A stretch of 64,000 bases of DNA from Planctomycetales bacterium (lineage in GTDB: Bacteria; Planctomycetota; Planctomycetia; Planctomycetales; Planctomycetaceae), in contig JAPLOA010000035.1 in the NCBI GenBank assembly GCA_026400835.1, forward strand, positions 1 through 64,000, given 5' to 3'. Of the stretch, positions 26,565 through 35,229 are shown one piece after another. The notes below the pieces were generated by a model that saw only the letters and a list, made by a program, of their open reading frames with translations, was not told where the DNA came from and did no database searches. Within the stretch, counting starts at the first letter, position 1. Each line of letters begins with the position of its first letter. Made by a program: the position numbers and the translations under genes.

Positions 26565-28025
26565 ATGCGTTTTCCTTTCCTGTTCATCGTTGGACTTAGC
26601 CTGATACCGTACTCCAGCAGTTGTCTTGCGGGGCATCCTGCTGCAACGACGAACATTGTGCTGATCTTTGTCGACGATCTCGGCTATGCCGATATTGGTC
26701 CATTTGGTGCCACGAAGGTTAAAACTCCGCATCTGGATAAGTTTGCTGCGGAGGGAATGAAATTCACCAGCTTCTATGCCACACCGGTCTGCTCAATGTC
26801 GCGAGCATGCCTGATGACCGGGTGCTATAACGCTCGCGTTTCTATGCCCGGAGTCCTCTTCCCGGGAAACAACATTGGCCTGCATCCGGACGAGATCACA
26901 CTGGCTGACGTCGTGAAACAAAAAGGGTATTCCACAATCTGTATTGGTAAGTGGCATCTTGGCCATCGCCAGCCATTTCTTCCGACGAAGCAGGGTTTTG
27001 ATTCCTACTTCGGTATTCCCTACAGCAATGACATGACCATCGATACGGAGCATGCTCAGTTCGCTGCAGACTGTGTGTTTCGCGAAGGGATGACACAGGA
27101 GAAGGCCCGGGAAAAAGCTATCAGGAACACAGTCCCGCTTATGCGAGGTGAAGAAGTCGTTGAATACCCCGCTGATCAGGCGACATTGACGCAGAGATAC
27201 ACAACGGAGGCGGTAAAATTTATTCGCGAACACAAAACCGAACCGTTCTTTGTCTATCTGCCTCACACGATGGTGCATGTCCCGCTCGCGGCGTCGGAGC
27301 GATTTCGAGGCAAGAGCGGCAACGGGCTGCTGGGTGATGCTATTGAGGAACTCGATTGGTCGGTAGGCGAAATCATGGCGACGCTGACGGAAGCAGGTCT
27401 CGATGAGCAGACCCTGGTCATCTTCACTTCCGACAACGGAGCTGCCACCGGATCTTCGGCTCCGTGGCGAGGCAAGAAGGGGACCTGCTTCGAAGGCGGC
27501 GTTCGAGAACCCTGCCTGATGCGATGGCCGGGGCGGATTCCGGCGGGGACCACTTGCGATCAAATTGCAGGCAACATCGATCTGTTGCCCACATTCGCAA
27601 AGCTGGTCGGCGTCGAAACTGACAAAGACCGAATTCTTGACGGACGGGACATCACACCTCTGATGTTCGATCCCCTGTCAGGGCCAGTCCGGGATACTCA
27701 CCTTTACTTCACGGCGAGACAAAGCCTGGCTGCGATTCGACAGGGTGATTGGAAGCTGTTGTTTGAAGTCTCTGCGAACAATGCCCCGGGGAAGAAGGCT
27801 GGCAAAAAGAACAACAAGAAAGAAAAAGACGCCTCGGGCGACAAAACAAATTCTGATCCGACCGGGCCCCTTCTTTACAATCTGGCCACAGATCCGGCTG
27901 AATCCAAAAACGTCGCGGCCGAACACCCTGAACTCGTCACTCAACTTCTGGAGGAAGCTGTTCGGCGGGAAATTGAGATCAGGAATCATCGCCGCCCCGT
28001 CGGCCAGCTTGGCGAGACAGAATAG
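26565..28025 (+). CDS. secreted sulfatase 3 with variant active-site motif C-S-M-S-R
   Basis: 486 aa with signal peptide 'FLFIVGLSLIPYSSSCLAG' (the Cys before LAG might allow a lipobox reading, but it is not canonical). 'VLIFVDDLGYADIGPFG' holds the metal ligands. The formylglycine site reads 'VCSMSRACLMTG' near residue 76: the Pro/Ala of the C-x-P/A-x-R consensus is Met, while the Cys and Arg are kept. 'GKWHLGHRQPF' and 'FTSDNGAATGS' are intact, so the protein is probably active or only recently altered. A Lys-rich insert (KKAGKKNNKKEKDASGDK) lies near residues 410-428. It lies 117 nt past sulfatase 2 and 61 nt before sulfatase 4. Confidence 0.9.
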   Translation: MRFPFLFIVGLSLIPYSSSCLAGHPAATTNIVLIFVDDLGYADIGPFGATKVKTPHLDKFAAEGMKFTSFYATPVCSMSRACLMTGCYNARVSMPGVLFPGNNIGLHPDEITLADVVKQKGYSTICIGKWHLGHRQPFLPTKQGFDSYFGIPYSNDMTIDTEHAQFAADCVFREGMTQEKAREKAIRNTVPLMRGEEVVEYPADQATLTQRYTTEAVKFIREHKTEPFFVYLPHTMVHVPLAASERFRGKSGNGLLGDAIEELDWSVGEIMATLTEAGLDEQTLVIFTSDNGAATGSSAPWRGKKGTCFEGGVREPCLMRWPGRIPAGTTCDQIAGNIDLLPTFAKLVGVETDKDRILDGRDITPLMFDPLSGPVRDTHLYFTARQSLAAIRQGDWKLLFEVSANNAPGKKAGKKNNKKEKDASGDKTNSDPTGPLLYNLATDPAESKNVAAEHPELVTQLLEEAVRREIEIRNHRRPVGQLGETE

Positions 28026-28086
28026 ATATCATCTCCGAACCAGTAATTCTCGACACACTGTGGTACGGCCAGGGATTGAATTTGAC

Positions 28087-29589
28087 ATGAAACAGTACAT
28101 CGCCGTGATCGCAACGATCATCATGACGGGACTCCATGCTGTGGCCGGGCCGCCGTCAAGACCCAACATTGTCATCCTTTACGCAGATGACATGGGCTAC
28201 GGGGATCTCGGCGTACAAAACCCGGAGTCCGAAATTCCGACGCCACATCTTGATCGACTTGCCGCTCAGGGGACGCGTTTCACGGACGCACATAGTTCAT
28301 CCGGCGTCTGTACTCCAAGTCGCTACGCTCTGCTGCATGGCCGGTATCATTGGCGAAAGTTTCATGGCATTGTGAATTCTTTTGATCAACCGATCCTTGA
28401 TGACGAACGAACGACGCTTCCTGAATTGCTGAAAACGAAAGGCTACAGGACAGCATGCATCGGCAAATGGCATCTGGGTTGGGACTGGAATGCCATCAAG
28501 AGGTCCGGAGCGATGCCGATCAAAGGACCAGAAAAGGCTGATCGAGGCTTCGCGGCCGATGCGTTCGACTGGAGCAAGCCCATCCCCGGCGGTCCATTGT
28601 CACACGGCTTTGATTATTATTTCGGCGACGACGTCCCGAACTTCCCACCGTATGCCTGGTTCGAAAACGATCGCGTCATCACAGAACCAGTGGGGCCACT
28701 TGAGACTCCCAAAGCGACGGCTGAAGGCTCATGGGAGGCTCGTCCCGGCCCCTCGGTGAAAGACTGGGATTTCTGGGCAGTGATGCCAAAACTGACCGAC
28801 ACCGCCGTTGAATGGATCGGAAAACAAAAGCAGGATCAACCCTTCTTTCTCTACTTCCCGTTCACCTCGCCTCACGCGCCGATTGTTCCAACGAAGGACT
28901 TTGTCGGCAAGTCGAAGGCAGGTGGCTTTGGAGACTTTGTCGCTCAGACGGATGACACGGTCGGACGTGTTCTGAAAGCACTGGAAGACGGACACTTTAC
29001 GGACAACACCATCGTCATTTTCACGGCGGACAATGGTCCTGAGGCGTATGCGTATGATCGCATTCGAAAGTTTAACCATCGCAGTATGGGTCCATTGCGC
29101 GGAGTCAAACGTGACATCTGGGAAGGCGGCCATCGCGTTCCATTTCTCGTGCGCTGGCCTGGAACGGTTCCGGCGGGAAGTGTCAATGACGGCCTGTTGA
29201 GCCAGATCGATCTTTACTCAACAATTGCCAGCATCGTCGGAGCTGAAATCCCTGCCGGTTCCGGCGAAGACAGTTATGATCAACTCTCCGTGCTGGCAGC
29301 AAAGGGGAACAGCGTTCGAGAAACACTGGTCCACAACACATCCCCGAATCGCTACGCGCTGCGTCATGGTGACTGGGTGTTGATCGCGGCCAAAACCGGT
29401 GGAGTCAGCAAGGTGCCGGAGTGGTTCGATGAGTCGAACGGCTACAGCAGTAATCCCCATGCCGGCGAGCTCTATAATCTTCGCAACGATCTCTCGCAAA
29501 AGACGAATCTCTATGGCGAACAGCCGGAAAAAGTTCAGGAGCTCTTAAACCTGCTGAACCAAGTCCGCACGAGAGGGCAGGTGCGGTAA
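28087..29589 (+). CDS. secreted sulfatase 4 (C-T-P-S-R)
   Basis: 500 aa. Signal peptide 'YIAVIATIIMTGLHAVAG' precedes 'SRPNIVILYADDMGYGDLG'. The formylglycine motif 'VCTPSRYALLHGRYHWR' is fully canonical, with Cys near residue 75. 'GKWHLGWDW' and 'FTADNGPEAYAYD' follow. It resembles arylsulfatase A/cerebroside-sulfatase-like members. A long frame upstream (to 27745) overlaps sulfatase 3 in another frame and is not coding-like; ATG 28087 begins the signal peptide. Last gene of the array, convergent with the small membrane protein at 29642. Confidence 0.92.
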   Translation: MKQYIAVIATIIMTGLHAVAGPPSRPNIVILYADDMGYGDLGVQNPESEIPTPHLDRLAAQGTRFTDAHSSSGVCTPSRYALLHGRYHWRKFHGIVNSFDQPILDDERTTLPELLKTKGYRTACIGKWHLGWDWNAIKRSGAMPIKGPEKADRGFAADAFDWSKPIPGGPLSHGFDYYFGDDVPNFPPYAWFENDRVITEPVGPLETPKATAEGSWEARPGPSVKDWDFWAVMPKLTDTAVEWIGKQKQDQPFFLYFPFTSPHAPIVPTKDFVGKSKAGGFGDFVAQTDDTVGRVLKALEDGHFTDNTIVIFTADNGPEAYAYDRIRKFNHRSMGPLRGVKRDIWEGGHRVPFLVRWPGTVPAGSVNDGLLSQIDLYSTIASIVGAEIPAGSGEDSYDQLSVLAAKGNSVRETLVHNTSPNRYALRHGDWVLIAAKTGGVSKVPEWFDESNGYSSNPHAGELYNLRNDLSQKTNLYGEQPEKVQELLNLLNQVRTRGQVR

Positions 29590-29641
29590 GTCGCATTCGA
29601 ACCCGAAGATCCAACAACAGCAGATCCAACCCGGCTCTCGG

Positions 29642-29917
29642 TTACTCCGACACTTCAGCATTGAACCGTGCCAGTTGTTCCTGCTGCTCCAGCATCGATC
29701 GGCGAGACATACGATAGAAGGCAATTCCGAAACCGGTGAAGACAGTCGCGGGCATCCCCAGCATAAACAGGATGCTGTACATATAAGCTCGGGGACGCAG
29801 CGAGTCGGTTTCGTTGGCATTCTTGCAGCCGGGGCAAGCCTCAGCTTCAGACGACACCAGCCCGCTGGCGCTGATCATCGCCACGGTCATCATTACGATT
29901 CGAATCAGCTTCTTCAT
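29642..29917 (-). CDS. small secreted/membrane protein next to SCO gene (91 aa)
   Basis: Signal peptide 'KKLIRIVMMTVAMISASGLV' then 'SEAEACPGCKNANETDS', a CPGC motif, and one membrane helix 'YMYSILFMLGMPATVFTGFG' with a basic inner end 'YRMSRRSM'. A start at ATG 29917 is supported by GGAG 9 nt upstream; longer starts (GTG 29956) are less fitting. It lies downstream of the SCO/DUF420 gene on the same strand (108-nt gap). The CxxC pair suggests a metal or thiol role in oxidase assembly, but that is inference. Confidence 0.72.
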   Translation of the reverse strand: MKKLIRIVMMTVAMISASGLVSSEAEACPGCKNANETDSLRPRAYMYSILFMLGMPATVFTGFGIAFYRMSRRSMLEQQEQLARFNAEVSE

Positions 29918-30025
29918 AACGGCAATCTCCGACATCGACAGCCTGCACTCAATCACAACAACAATTCAACCGCAATTTCTTTTTTGATCTTCAGGATTCT
30001 GAACTCAAAATGCGACGAGGCGACA

Positions 30026-31501
30026 TCATTTCGGCCAATGGTATAACATTCCATAGATCACAACACCTGTGATCGACACAAACAACCAGATCGGGAAAGT
30101 GATTTTTGCCAGTCGGCGGTGTTCCGGCCAGCGTTCTCGCCACGCATGCACAAAAACCCTGATCGCAAGAATGGGCACAAAAACAGCCAGAATTACGTGG
30201 GGAATCAGAATACTGCGGTAAACCAGCGTGGCCGTTTCTGAACCGACAAAGGCTCGCCCGCGTTCACCAGTAAAGTGATGCAAAGCCTGATGATATGTCA
30301 AATAGCAGCCCAGAAATACAACAGAGAACAGAAACGCCGTGATCATCAAATTCCGATGCAGAATCCTTTTCTGACCCTTAATGGCAATGAGCCCTGCAAC
30401 CAGCAATAACGTGCAACATGAATTCAGCGCGGCGTTGATTGAAGGCAGACGAGAAACCCACACCGGCAGTTTCTCCTCGATTTTCTCGTTCCGCTCAGAC
30501 GCTGCTGCTTCTGACACTGCGCTTCTGTCGGCTGCATCTACGGCAGCGGGATCACTCCGGTCACTGTTTTTTTTTTCGTCAGAGGTCGCTGCGTCAGACT
30601 CTGGAGTTGTTGCACTGCCCGAACCGGCTTCCGACGTCTCCTCGTCACCAGTTGCATCACTGCCGCCAACTGGTGCCACAGAGAATGACAAACCGGGAAC
30701 GCTTCCGATCACCGGACCTCCCGAAACTGGAGGGCCGGGAACAGGAAAATCGTCCTTGCCCTCAATGACCCGCCGCAGCTTCACAACATGGTCCGGATCT
30801 GTCATCAGATAAGTGGCAACAGGGACCCCTTCTTCGTTTATCAGCACAGCCCGATTGGAATGAGCGACCTCAAAGCCGGGCTTGCGAGCTTCCCCGAGAT
30901 TTGGTTTCACATACTGAGTAAACCCGGTTCGGATCAATTCGTGAATGGTGTTCTCGTCCCCTGTCAGGAACTTCCACCGAGCATGATCCGCGCGAAACGT
31001 TTCAGCGTAGGCTTTCAAGACTTCAGCCGTGTCATAACTGGAGTCCACGGAAAACGTCACGAACTGAAAATCCGGATTGGATTCCGCCACCCGTCGATGC
31101 AGGTCGGATACATTACGAGTAATCATCGGGCAGGTTTCAATGCAACGCGTGAAGACAAAGCTGGCCAGCCAACGCTTGCCCAGCAGACTTTCCCGGCTCA
31201 CCGTGCCACCCATGCATTCGGGGAACTCAAATTCGGGTAACTCACGTCGCGGAAAATTGATCACAACCGATGCCGTAGACGCTTCTGCGGGTGCGGCCCC
31301 GTCGGCGGGGGCGGAAGGTTGCGAGTCACTGGCAGAGTTTGTCTTGTCATCAGACTTCTGCAGGACGAGTTTCCATGTTGCCGCGAGGACCAACAGCCAC
31401 AAAACACTTCCTAAAAGAAAGCTGAATGTCGACATCCCGGAGCGACTGCGAAGATTTGCAATCGAAACGTTCGTCTGCGGAAGGTTTGAAGGGATAATCA
31501 T
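30026..31501 (-). CDS. SCO1/SenC copper chaperone fused to a DUF420 membrane domain
   Basis: About 491 aa. An N-terminal membrane anchor ('FLLGSVLWLLVLAATWKLVL') is followed by a thioredoxin-like SCO domain with the copper motif 'FTRCIETCPMI' (CxxxC) and 'NRAVLINEEG', where the conserved His precedes ('EVAHSNRA'). An acidic, Ser/Ala-rich linker covers roughly residues 265-335. The C-terminus is a DUF420 domain of about four helices ('INAALNSCCTLLLVAGLIAI', 'HRNLMITAFLFSVVFLGCYL'). Both parts are tied to cytochrome c oxidase assembly in other bacteria. No oxidase subunits are in this window. The ATG at 31501 was chosen over 31573 because it is closer to the anchor. Confidence 0.88.
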   Translation of the reverse strand: MIIPSNLPQTNVSIANLRSRSGMSTFSFLLGSVLWLLVLAATWKLVLQKSDDKTNSASDSQPSAPADGAAPAEASTASVVINFPRRELPEFEFPECMGGTVSRESLLGKRWLASFVFTRCIETCPMITRNVSDLHRRVAESNPDFQFVTFSVDSSYDTAEVLKAYAETFRADHARWKFLTGDENTIHELIRTGFTQYVKPNLGEARKPGFEVAHSNRAVLINEEGVPVATYLMTDPDHVVKLRRVIEGKDDFPVPGPPVSGGPVIGSVPGLSFSVAPVGGSDATGDEETSEAGSGSATTPESDAATSDEKKNSDRSDPAAVDAADRSAVSEAAASERNEKIEEKLPVWVSRLPSINAALNSCCTLLLVAGLIAIKGQKRILHRNLMITAFLFSVVFLGCYLTYHQALHHFTGERGRAFVGSETATLVYRSILIPHVILAVFVPILAIRVFVHAWRERWPEHRRLAKITFPIWLFVSITGVVIYGMLYHWPK

Positions 31502-32033
31502 GGCTTCAATCTTGTTCTGCGGGAAGATTTCCGTGAGCCGCTTTGGGCCAGTATGAGCGACTTCGAACCACAATGGATGCAGTCTTCGTGTGACGCTGAA
31601 GACCCTGTGATACAGCAGATTATAGACGTATCTGGCTGCAGAGGGTCACGTCGCCAGGATTTTCCCGCTCTTTGCGCTGGCGACTCTGGTTTTTCGCTTT
31701 TTGCACGCGAAGCACATCCAGAGAACCGAGTTTTCCCTGAGGGACTGGCTTCGTAAGAACATCTGCAAAGCCCAAATTTCCTTCGTTATCACGAGTAATG
31801 TGGCCCACAGGAAACGAACTCCGTATGCGGCCTGTTTTTTAGGCGACCCAAAGCGAGCCGATTTTTCACGCGAAACATCAAACCTTCCGTTGCGATCCCA
31901 CGGCGTCAGAATTGCGTGCCACGGGGCCGAACACAGCAGCGGCGACCGCTCAACCCATCAACCCTGACATAGGCGATGGCCGAGCTAAGATCACAGGCTC
32001 ACCCGCGATGAAAAGCAGAGATAACCAGACCCT
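31502..32033. other. intergenic region, no gene seen
   Basis: Upstream of the SCO gene and downstream of the hypothetical gene at 32034, so it should contain the SCO promoter. One 23-nt segment near 31637-31660 resembles a segment at 33486-33509 in the other orientation. Short ORFs look random. Confidence 0.4.
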
Positions 32034-32825
32034 TCAATGTTCCGGCTGATGACTAAGCACAAACTGCAGTTCGATATAGCGGCGAAAATCATCGCAGGTG
32101 CGAAAATCGAAGTGTGACGCTGGACGATGCTCCCTGAAAGCAATCGTTGAGGGAGTCAACCACGCGGTCGGTGAGTGCTGAATCAGGTCTTCGACCAACA
32201 GCCGAAAGTTGGCCGCCGATGATGGCGCGATGCGATCAGCGAGGTACTCGTAACTGACCTCATCGCTGGCAATACAAATTGCGGGCTGCCCGTTTCGCAA
32301 CACGATCCAGACTTCCGGTCGATGACGAGGACTCACCTTGATCGAACTGTTCCAAGAACGATGCGAACTTCCGGAGGCCACCAGCGGAAGCGATCGAAAT
32401 CCAGACGGAGCTGTCGATGGAACAACACCAACGCTGATCACCGCCACATTCTGCCACGACCACCCTTGTGTTCGTGCTCGGGAGTCAGTCGTTTCCAGAG
32501 CATCATCGGAAACATTGATGCGATGTGGTCGCTGTACATGAAGCAAATCGGGGATTTCGCTGGCGGGAACTGCAATGGCCTTTAGTCCCGCTGCAGCGAG
32601 ACGTTCAACAACTTCCTCGGCAATTTCTCGACGACAACAGCCGGGAATAATTCCGGGAAGCGAACGAGCCGTCTGGAGAGCAGTCAGACGATCCATCTCT
32701 GGAAGTCCCGTCAGGATCTCCTCCAGAGATTCCATATCACCGGGCACACTAAACGCGGCAATCCTGTAATCAACGGGAACGACAGCCGCATTACTTGAAA
32801 CTGTTGTCTCTTCATCTAATGACAT
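32034..32825 (-). CDS. conserved-looking hypothetical protein (263 aa)
   Basis: Cytoplasmic, no signal or membrane segment. 'GIIPGCCRREIAEEVVERLA' followed by 'AAGLKAIAVPASEIP' reads like a helix-strand unit, reminiscent of domains that compare or clip substrates, but I do not recognise the family. The C-terminus (residues 175-263) appears to be a second mixed alpha/beta domain. It follows the universal stress protein gene by 31 nt on the same strand, so the two are probably one transcript and may share a stress-related role. Confidence 0.7.
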   Translation of the reverse strand: MSLDEETTVSSNAAVVPVDYRIAAFSVPGDMESLEEILTGLPEMDRLTALQTARSLPGIIPGCCRREIAEEVVERLAAAGLKAIAVPASEIPDLLHVQRPHRINVSDDALETTDSRARTQGWSWQNVAVISVGVVPSTAPSGFRSLPLVASGSSHRSWNSSIKVSPRHRPEVWIVLRNGQPAICIASDEVSYEYLADRIAPSSAANFRLLVEDLIQHSPTAWLTPSTIAFREHRPASHFDFRTCDDFRRYIELQFVLSHQPEH

Positions 32826-32856
32826 CGTTCCACCCTGTTTCTCTTTACCCAGCCCG

Positions 32857-33294
32857 TCACTTCAACAGCAGCACGGGACACTCGCATAAAACCGAAACTT
32901 TATAACTCAGCGTTCCCCACGTTTCCGCAATGTGTTCGGGATCAATTCGGTGGGAAGACATCACGATCAAATCAACTTTATGACTTGCAGCGAAAGACAG
33001 GATCTCCTGGAGTCTGTCCCCGACATGAACTTTAAACTCACACTCAATTAAGGCGTCTTGAAAACGACGAGCCAATCGCTCGAGATCAGATTCGGCACGC
33101 TGACAGACCTGAGAATAAAACTGCCGCGTCTCCTCATCAGGCCCATCAGGCCCCGCCTCAATGGCTTGCACAACATGCAGCAGAGAGACAGAAGCCTTAT
33201 TCTGCACAGCCATCTCAAATGCAACATCCAAAGCCGTATGGCACCTTACGGCGGTTTCAAGAGGAACAAGGATGTGGCGAAAGCGAGGCTGCAT
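32857..33294 (-). CDS. universal stress protein (UspA family)
   Basis: 145 aa, single domain. 'RHILVPLETAVRCHTALDVA' is the first strand-helix of Usp; 'ASVSLLHVVQAIEAG' and 'VDLIVMSSHRIDPEHIAETW' are the second and fourth strands. The usual ATP-binding 'G-x2-G-x9-G-S/T' is changed to S-S-H-x(8)-W-G-T-L, so ATP binding is doubtful. It lies upstream of the 263-aa hypothetical gene with a 31-nt gap. Confidence 0.88.
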   Translation of the reverse strand: MQPRFRHILVPLETAVRCHTALDVAFEMAVQNKASVSLLHVVQAIEAGPDGPDEETRQFYSQVCQRAESDLERLARRFQDALIECEFKVHVGDRLQEILSFAASHKVDLIVMSSHRIDPEHIAETWGTLSYKVSVLCECPVLLLK

Positions 33295-33779
33295 AGTGGT
33301 TGTTCAGAGCAACAGAGTGGGGCGAAACATTTATTAAAGCGGCCTTAACGCACATGGCTGAAGTCTGACCATTATGGGCCAGCCTTCATCTCATGGCACC
33401 GATATGCGGTGAAGCAATCCCGGTGCCAATTCGATTCAGTCGGCGACAGTTGGGGTTGTTCAGGACAGAACGTGCTGAATTGACGAATTCGGGTGACGTA
33501 ACCCTGTGCAGAATCGCACGGTCGTTCCGGAGACGCACAGCGGACTGCATCAACGAAAACAGGGTTCAGGCAGAACGCCTGAACCCTGTTGTTTTTTGCC
33601 CTGAAGAACAGAACGCTCTTTGATCCGTGACCATCGATCGAAATGAACTGCCCCACAGCGTTTGACGACACGAGACTGATTCGTGGGTGTGCCTTGCCTC
33701 TGGAAGCTATCCTGGCGCACGGTCGGCATGCATTCTTTGAGATGTCCGGGAGCCCGCGCCGATTTTTCCTCAGGCGTGC
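33295..33779. other. intergenic region holding a strong terminator
   Basis: No gene is seen. The strong hairpin at 33558-33590 is the main feature. It separates the Usp unit (start at 33294) from the lactonase gene (stop at 33780), both on the minus strand. Confidence 0.5.
33558..33597. terminator. strong (bidirectional-type) intrinsic terminator
   Basis: A perfect 14-bp stem (AACAGGGTTCAGGC with GCCTGAACCCTGTT) around AGAAC is followed on the plus strand by G then six T, and on the minus strand by TTTTCG. On the minus strand it ends the lactonase transcript. No plus-strand gene is known upstream for the better T-run. Confidence 0.82.
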
Positions 33780-35045
33780 TTATCGCGCCCCGGCTAACTC
33801 GTGAAAGACGATAATTGAAGGATTGCCGACCGCGGCATAATTACCCGTGAAGACCAGTTCGCCGGTCGTCTTGTTCACCTTAAAGATTGCCACGTTGTCA
33901 GCTCGCTGATTACAGCAGTACAGGAACTCTCCGGTCGGATCAAAGTTAAAGCTGCGAGGATAATTTCCACGCGTCCATTCGTCGGCGACGTGCGTCAAAG
34001 TACCATTTTCACCAACAGAGAAAACACCGATGCTGTCATGCAGACGATTTCCAGCATAGACAAATTTACCGTCGGCTGAAACAAGAATCTCCGAACAGAA
34101 ATTGCTGCCCTTAAAGCCTTCAGGCAAGGTTGAAATTGTCTGCCGAGCAGACAACGAGCCTTTTTCGGCGTCGTAGTCGAAGAGCACAAGCGTTGAGCCT
34201 TCTTCCTGAATCGAATAGAACCACTTACCGTTTGGATGGAAGTGAAAGTGTCGAGGTCCATCGCCGGGCGGCAACGAGACCGACGGAGTTTCAGCCGGGC
34301 TGAGCTTGCCCTTTTCGGCATCAAACTTCCAGATCAGAATCTGATCTGTTCCCAGGTCAACGTGCAGTACAAATCGCCCCGATGGATCAGACTGAATCAT
34401 GTGCGCGTGAGTTCGATCGTGGCCGCTGAACGCAAAGCTCCCCGGAGGTGCGTTGACCGCCTTCGTGGGGCCAATCGGCCCTGCATCGTTCTTCACGTCA
34501 GATGGCTCCGCGAGTCGTCCGTCGGGAAGAATTGGAATCACAGACACAGAGCCACCGAAATAGTTGGCAACCAGGAGAAACTTTCCAGACGGATGAATAC
34601 TGACATACGTCGGACCAGCACCGCCTGAGCGAACGGTATTCAGCAACTCCAGACCGCCCGTCTTTGGATTGATCGAAAACGCGCTGACGGTACCTTCCTT
34701 ATCAGCTCCGATACGGTCGGTTTCGTTAGCTGAATAAATGTGAGTCCCCGCTGAATTCACCACGAGACAACTGGGGCTGGTTCCCATTTCCACGATCCCG
34801 CCCGGCTCCAGTTCTCCAGTCTTTCGATTGACGGCAAACAGATGAATTCCGCGTCCATTTCCCGGCGGCAGATCAACCTGAGTAGGCAACGTGTCCTTCA
34901 ACGGAGAACTGAATGTTCCCACGTAGGCCATCAGTGGCGGATGCGGATCTTCAGCAAAAGCCTGCGAAGATCCGGCCACAAAAGGCGAAACCAGTAAAGC
35001 GGCGGCATGAAAAAACGAACGGCGAGTAGACTTGAAAATCGTCAT
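33780..35045 (-). CDS. Tat-exported lactonase-family beta-propeller (Pgl-like)
   Basis: 421 aa. The N-terminus 'KSTRRSFFHAAALLVSPFVA' is a Tat signal with twin Arg. Repeats such as 'THIYSANETDRIG', 'KFLLVANYFGGSVSVIP', 'GDGPRHFHFHPNGKWFYSI' and 'GEFLYCCNQRADNVAIFKV' define the seven-bladed lactonase fold (PF10282), named after 6-phosphogluconolactonase YbhE. An exported member is unlikely to act on 6-phosphogluconolactone and may open sugar lactones outside the cytoplasm. It is divergent from the DUF1573 gene and followed by a strong terminator. Confidence 0.88.
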   Translation of the reverse strand: MTIFKSTRRSFFHAAALLVSPFVAGSSQAFAEDPHPPLMAYVGTFSSPLKDTLPTQVDLPPGNGRGIHLFAVNRKTGELEPGGIVEMGTSPSCLVVNSAGTHIYSANETDRIGADKEGTVSAFSINPKTGGLELLNTVRSGGAGPTYVSIHPSGKFLLVANYFGGSVSVIPILPDGRLAEPSDVKNDAGPIGPTKAVNAPPGSFAFSGHDRTHAHMIQSDPSGRFVLHVDLGTDQILIWKFDAEKGKLSPAETPSVSLPPGDGPRHFHFHPNGKWFYSIQEEGSTLVLFDYDAEKGSLSARQTISTLPEGFKGSNFCSEILVSADGKFVYAGNRLHDSIGVFSVGENGTLTHVADEWTRGNYPRSFNFDPTGEFLYCCNQRADNVAIFKVNKTTGELVFTGNYAAVGNPSIIVFHELAGAR

Positions 35046-35229
35046 AAGTACCTCGGGAGCGTGTGTTTGCGGAAACCGCGTCTTGATCGATTTCGGGGCA
35101 GGCGGTAGCCTTCCGGAATCAACAGACTCTTTATCTCAGGCACATAGGTTAGACGGCCCGCCCAAAAGTTGAACTGAACACACCAGTAGCACGTCAAAAA
35201 ATCTGGTCTCTACCACGGAAGGTTGCCGC

